Below, one piece after another: positions 53,257-54,009 of a stretch of DNA of 54,009 bases. The position numbers and the translations under genes are program-made. Origin of the DNA: an uncultured Chloroflexota bacterium (GTDB lineage: Bacteria; Chloroflexota; Anaerolineae; Anaerolineales; Anaerolineaceae); the NCBI GenBank assembly GCA_902791025.1, contig CADATZ010000032.1, positions 1 through 54,009 on the forward strand, read 5' to 3'. The stretch's first letter is position 1, and every line of letters begins with the position of its first letter. The notes beneath the pieces are model-generated. The model was not told the origin of the DNA. It saw only the letters and a program-made list of their open reading frames with translations, and made no database searches.

Positions 53257-54009
53257 GGGGCTGTCGCAAATAAAAAAAAGCCCCGATAAAATAGAAAAAG
53301 GAGGCTGACCCAAAAGGGGCAGTCTTCTTGTTTAATTGACATATGAGGATTGTATGGGATAATTAACCTTGTACCAAATAAAATTGTCAATCGAGTTAGG
53401 AATCAAGATTGCGGATAATGATCCGGTCCGGCTTCTGGATTCATTGGTAGATGCAATGGACCTAACAGAACTGAACAACAGCTACGGACGGCATGTCAAA
53501 AAGACAGCAGATCCGGTGAAACTGTTCAAGATCGTTGTGTTTGGAATGATGAAAAAGATCTATTCGGCACGAGGCTTACAGGAAGCCTGCAAAAAGAACA
53601 TTGACTTCATGTTCCTTCTGGATGGATCGCCGGCGCCGGATCATGCAACTTTTGCACGTTTTGTATCCAATCATTTCAGCAAATGTTCTGAGAAGATAAT
53701 GTCAAAGATGACCCTTCTGCTGAAAGAGATCGGTGAAATAAGCGGTGAAACGATCTTCATTGATGGAACCAAAATCGAGGCATATGCAAACAAATATACT
53801 TTTGTCTGGAAAAATGCTGTATCCAAAAATATGGAAAAGATAGGTGAAAAAATCAGCGTCTTTGTAAATAACTGCGTGAAAGATTTTGATATCTATGTCA
53901 CGTCCGGCCAAAAAATGAGTCTCAGGTTTCTAAAGAAGATGAGGAAGAAGCTTTACGCAATCAAACAAGAACGGAAGATAAAATTTGTTCATGGCATTGG
54001 CAAGAAGAA
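53257..54009 (+). mobile_element. Left part of an IS1182-like insertion sequence, continuing past the window
   Basis: It begins with GGGGCTGTCGCAAAT, the same end as the deleted copy at 40534-41245 but in the opposite orientation. A hairpin-prone leader (about 85 bp) precedes the transposase. The right end is outside the window. Confidence 0.8.
53369..54009 (+). CDS. DDE transposase, IS1182-like (3' end outside window)
   Basis: 213 codons are visible, from a TTG at 53369; a stop lies three codons upstream and no ATG fits. The N-terminal domain (DNDPVRLLDSLVDAM, KIVVFGMMKKIYSARGLQEA, PDHATFARFVSNHF) is the DUF772-type helical domain of IS1182 and related IS5-group enzymes. FIDGTKIEAYANKYTFVWK holds the first catalytic Asp. 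The second Asp and Glu are beyond the edge. The homologous remnant at 41103 starts with ATG and has an N-terminus about ten residues longer, so the start here may have been altered. Confidence 0.8.
   Translation, partial: MYQIKLSIELGIKIADNDPVRLLDSLVDAMDLTELNNSYGRHVKKTADPVKLFKIVVFGMMKKIYSARGLQEACKKNIDFMFLLDGSPAPDHATFARFVSNHFSKCSEKIMSKMTLLLKEIGEISGETIFIDGTKIEAYANKYTFVWKNAVSKNMEKIGEKISVFVNNCVKDFDIYVTSGQKMSLRFLKKMRKKLYAIKQERKIKFVHGIGKK

Noticed and set aside
1..54009. tRNA, rRNA or replication-origin signals
   Set aside because: No cloverleaf with a recognisable T-loop, no rRNA segment and no DnaA-box cluster was noticed in the intergenic regions.

Overview
The window most likely comes from a Gram-positive-like (monoderm) bacterium of the Chloroflexota, class Anaerolineae. 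The evidence is indirect. Several secreted proteins carry an LPxTG-like motif directly in front of a C-terminal sortase domain, an arrangement I associate with that group. There is also a MurE with an EDPR motif, twin-arginine translocase genes, LytS-type signalling, and telomere-like TTAGG heptamer repeats between genes. No rRNA or marker gene fixes the taxonomy. The many decayed surface-protein genes and mobile remnants suggest a host-associated or dense-community lifestyle.

Layout. 1-7255: a secreted beta-helix/InlB-repeat protein (minus strand, running off the left edge), a membrane alpha/beta hydrolase (plus) and a broken sortase-tailed surface gene (minus). 7288-16360: a second membrane-anchored hydrolase, then a minus-strand ABC export operon (two ATPases, one FtsX-type permease, one HlyD-type adaptor) with a tetR-type gene on the plus strand beside it, then a small exported protein. 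16425-34188: a mosaic of surface-protein genes. It holds a near-perfect sigma-54-type promoter, the N-terminal stub of an adhesin, a 1637-residue BspA/InlB-like protein, a decapitated MBG-domain protein, a lipoprotein, another fragment, and a 2626-residue Cna-B repeat adhesin that has lost its own N-terminus. 34263-40416: housekeeping genes (LOG-family enzyme, tatA, a tatB-like gene, tatC, a GT-C glycosyltransferase, murE). 40534-54009: IS copies at both ends enclosing a decayed S41 peptidase, an M4 metallopeptidase, a secreted acidic protein, a large protein with a papain-like Cys/His signature, an XRE-receiver regulator with its LytS-like kinase, and an exported protein whose start is out of frame at a poly-A tract.

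How the parts fit. At least four surface proteins end in the same module of about 170 residues: an LPxTG motif followed by a complete His-Cys-Arg sortase domain. Each would therefore carry its own sorting signal and its own transpeptidase in one chain, with no C-terminal membrane anchor. This is the strongest candidate for an under-described system here. The passenger regions differ (leucine-rich repeats, InlB repeats, MBG domains, isopeptide-forming Cna-B repeats and pilin-type domains). The conserved 3' module and its terminator hairpin are duplicated, which could allow passenger swapping by recombination.

A second theme is a family of 104-bp palindromic miniature elements with GTAAC-TGTTCAGAAC ends and perfect 8-bp target duplications. 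They are probably mobilised by an IS66-type transposase, a 3' remnant of which lies next to one copy. Two copies have expanded internally into 38- and 39-bp tandem arrays.
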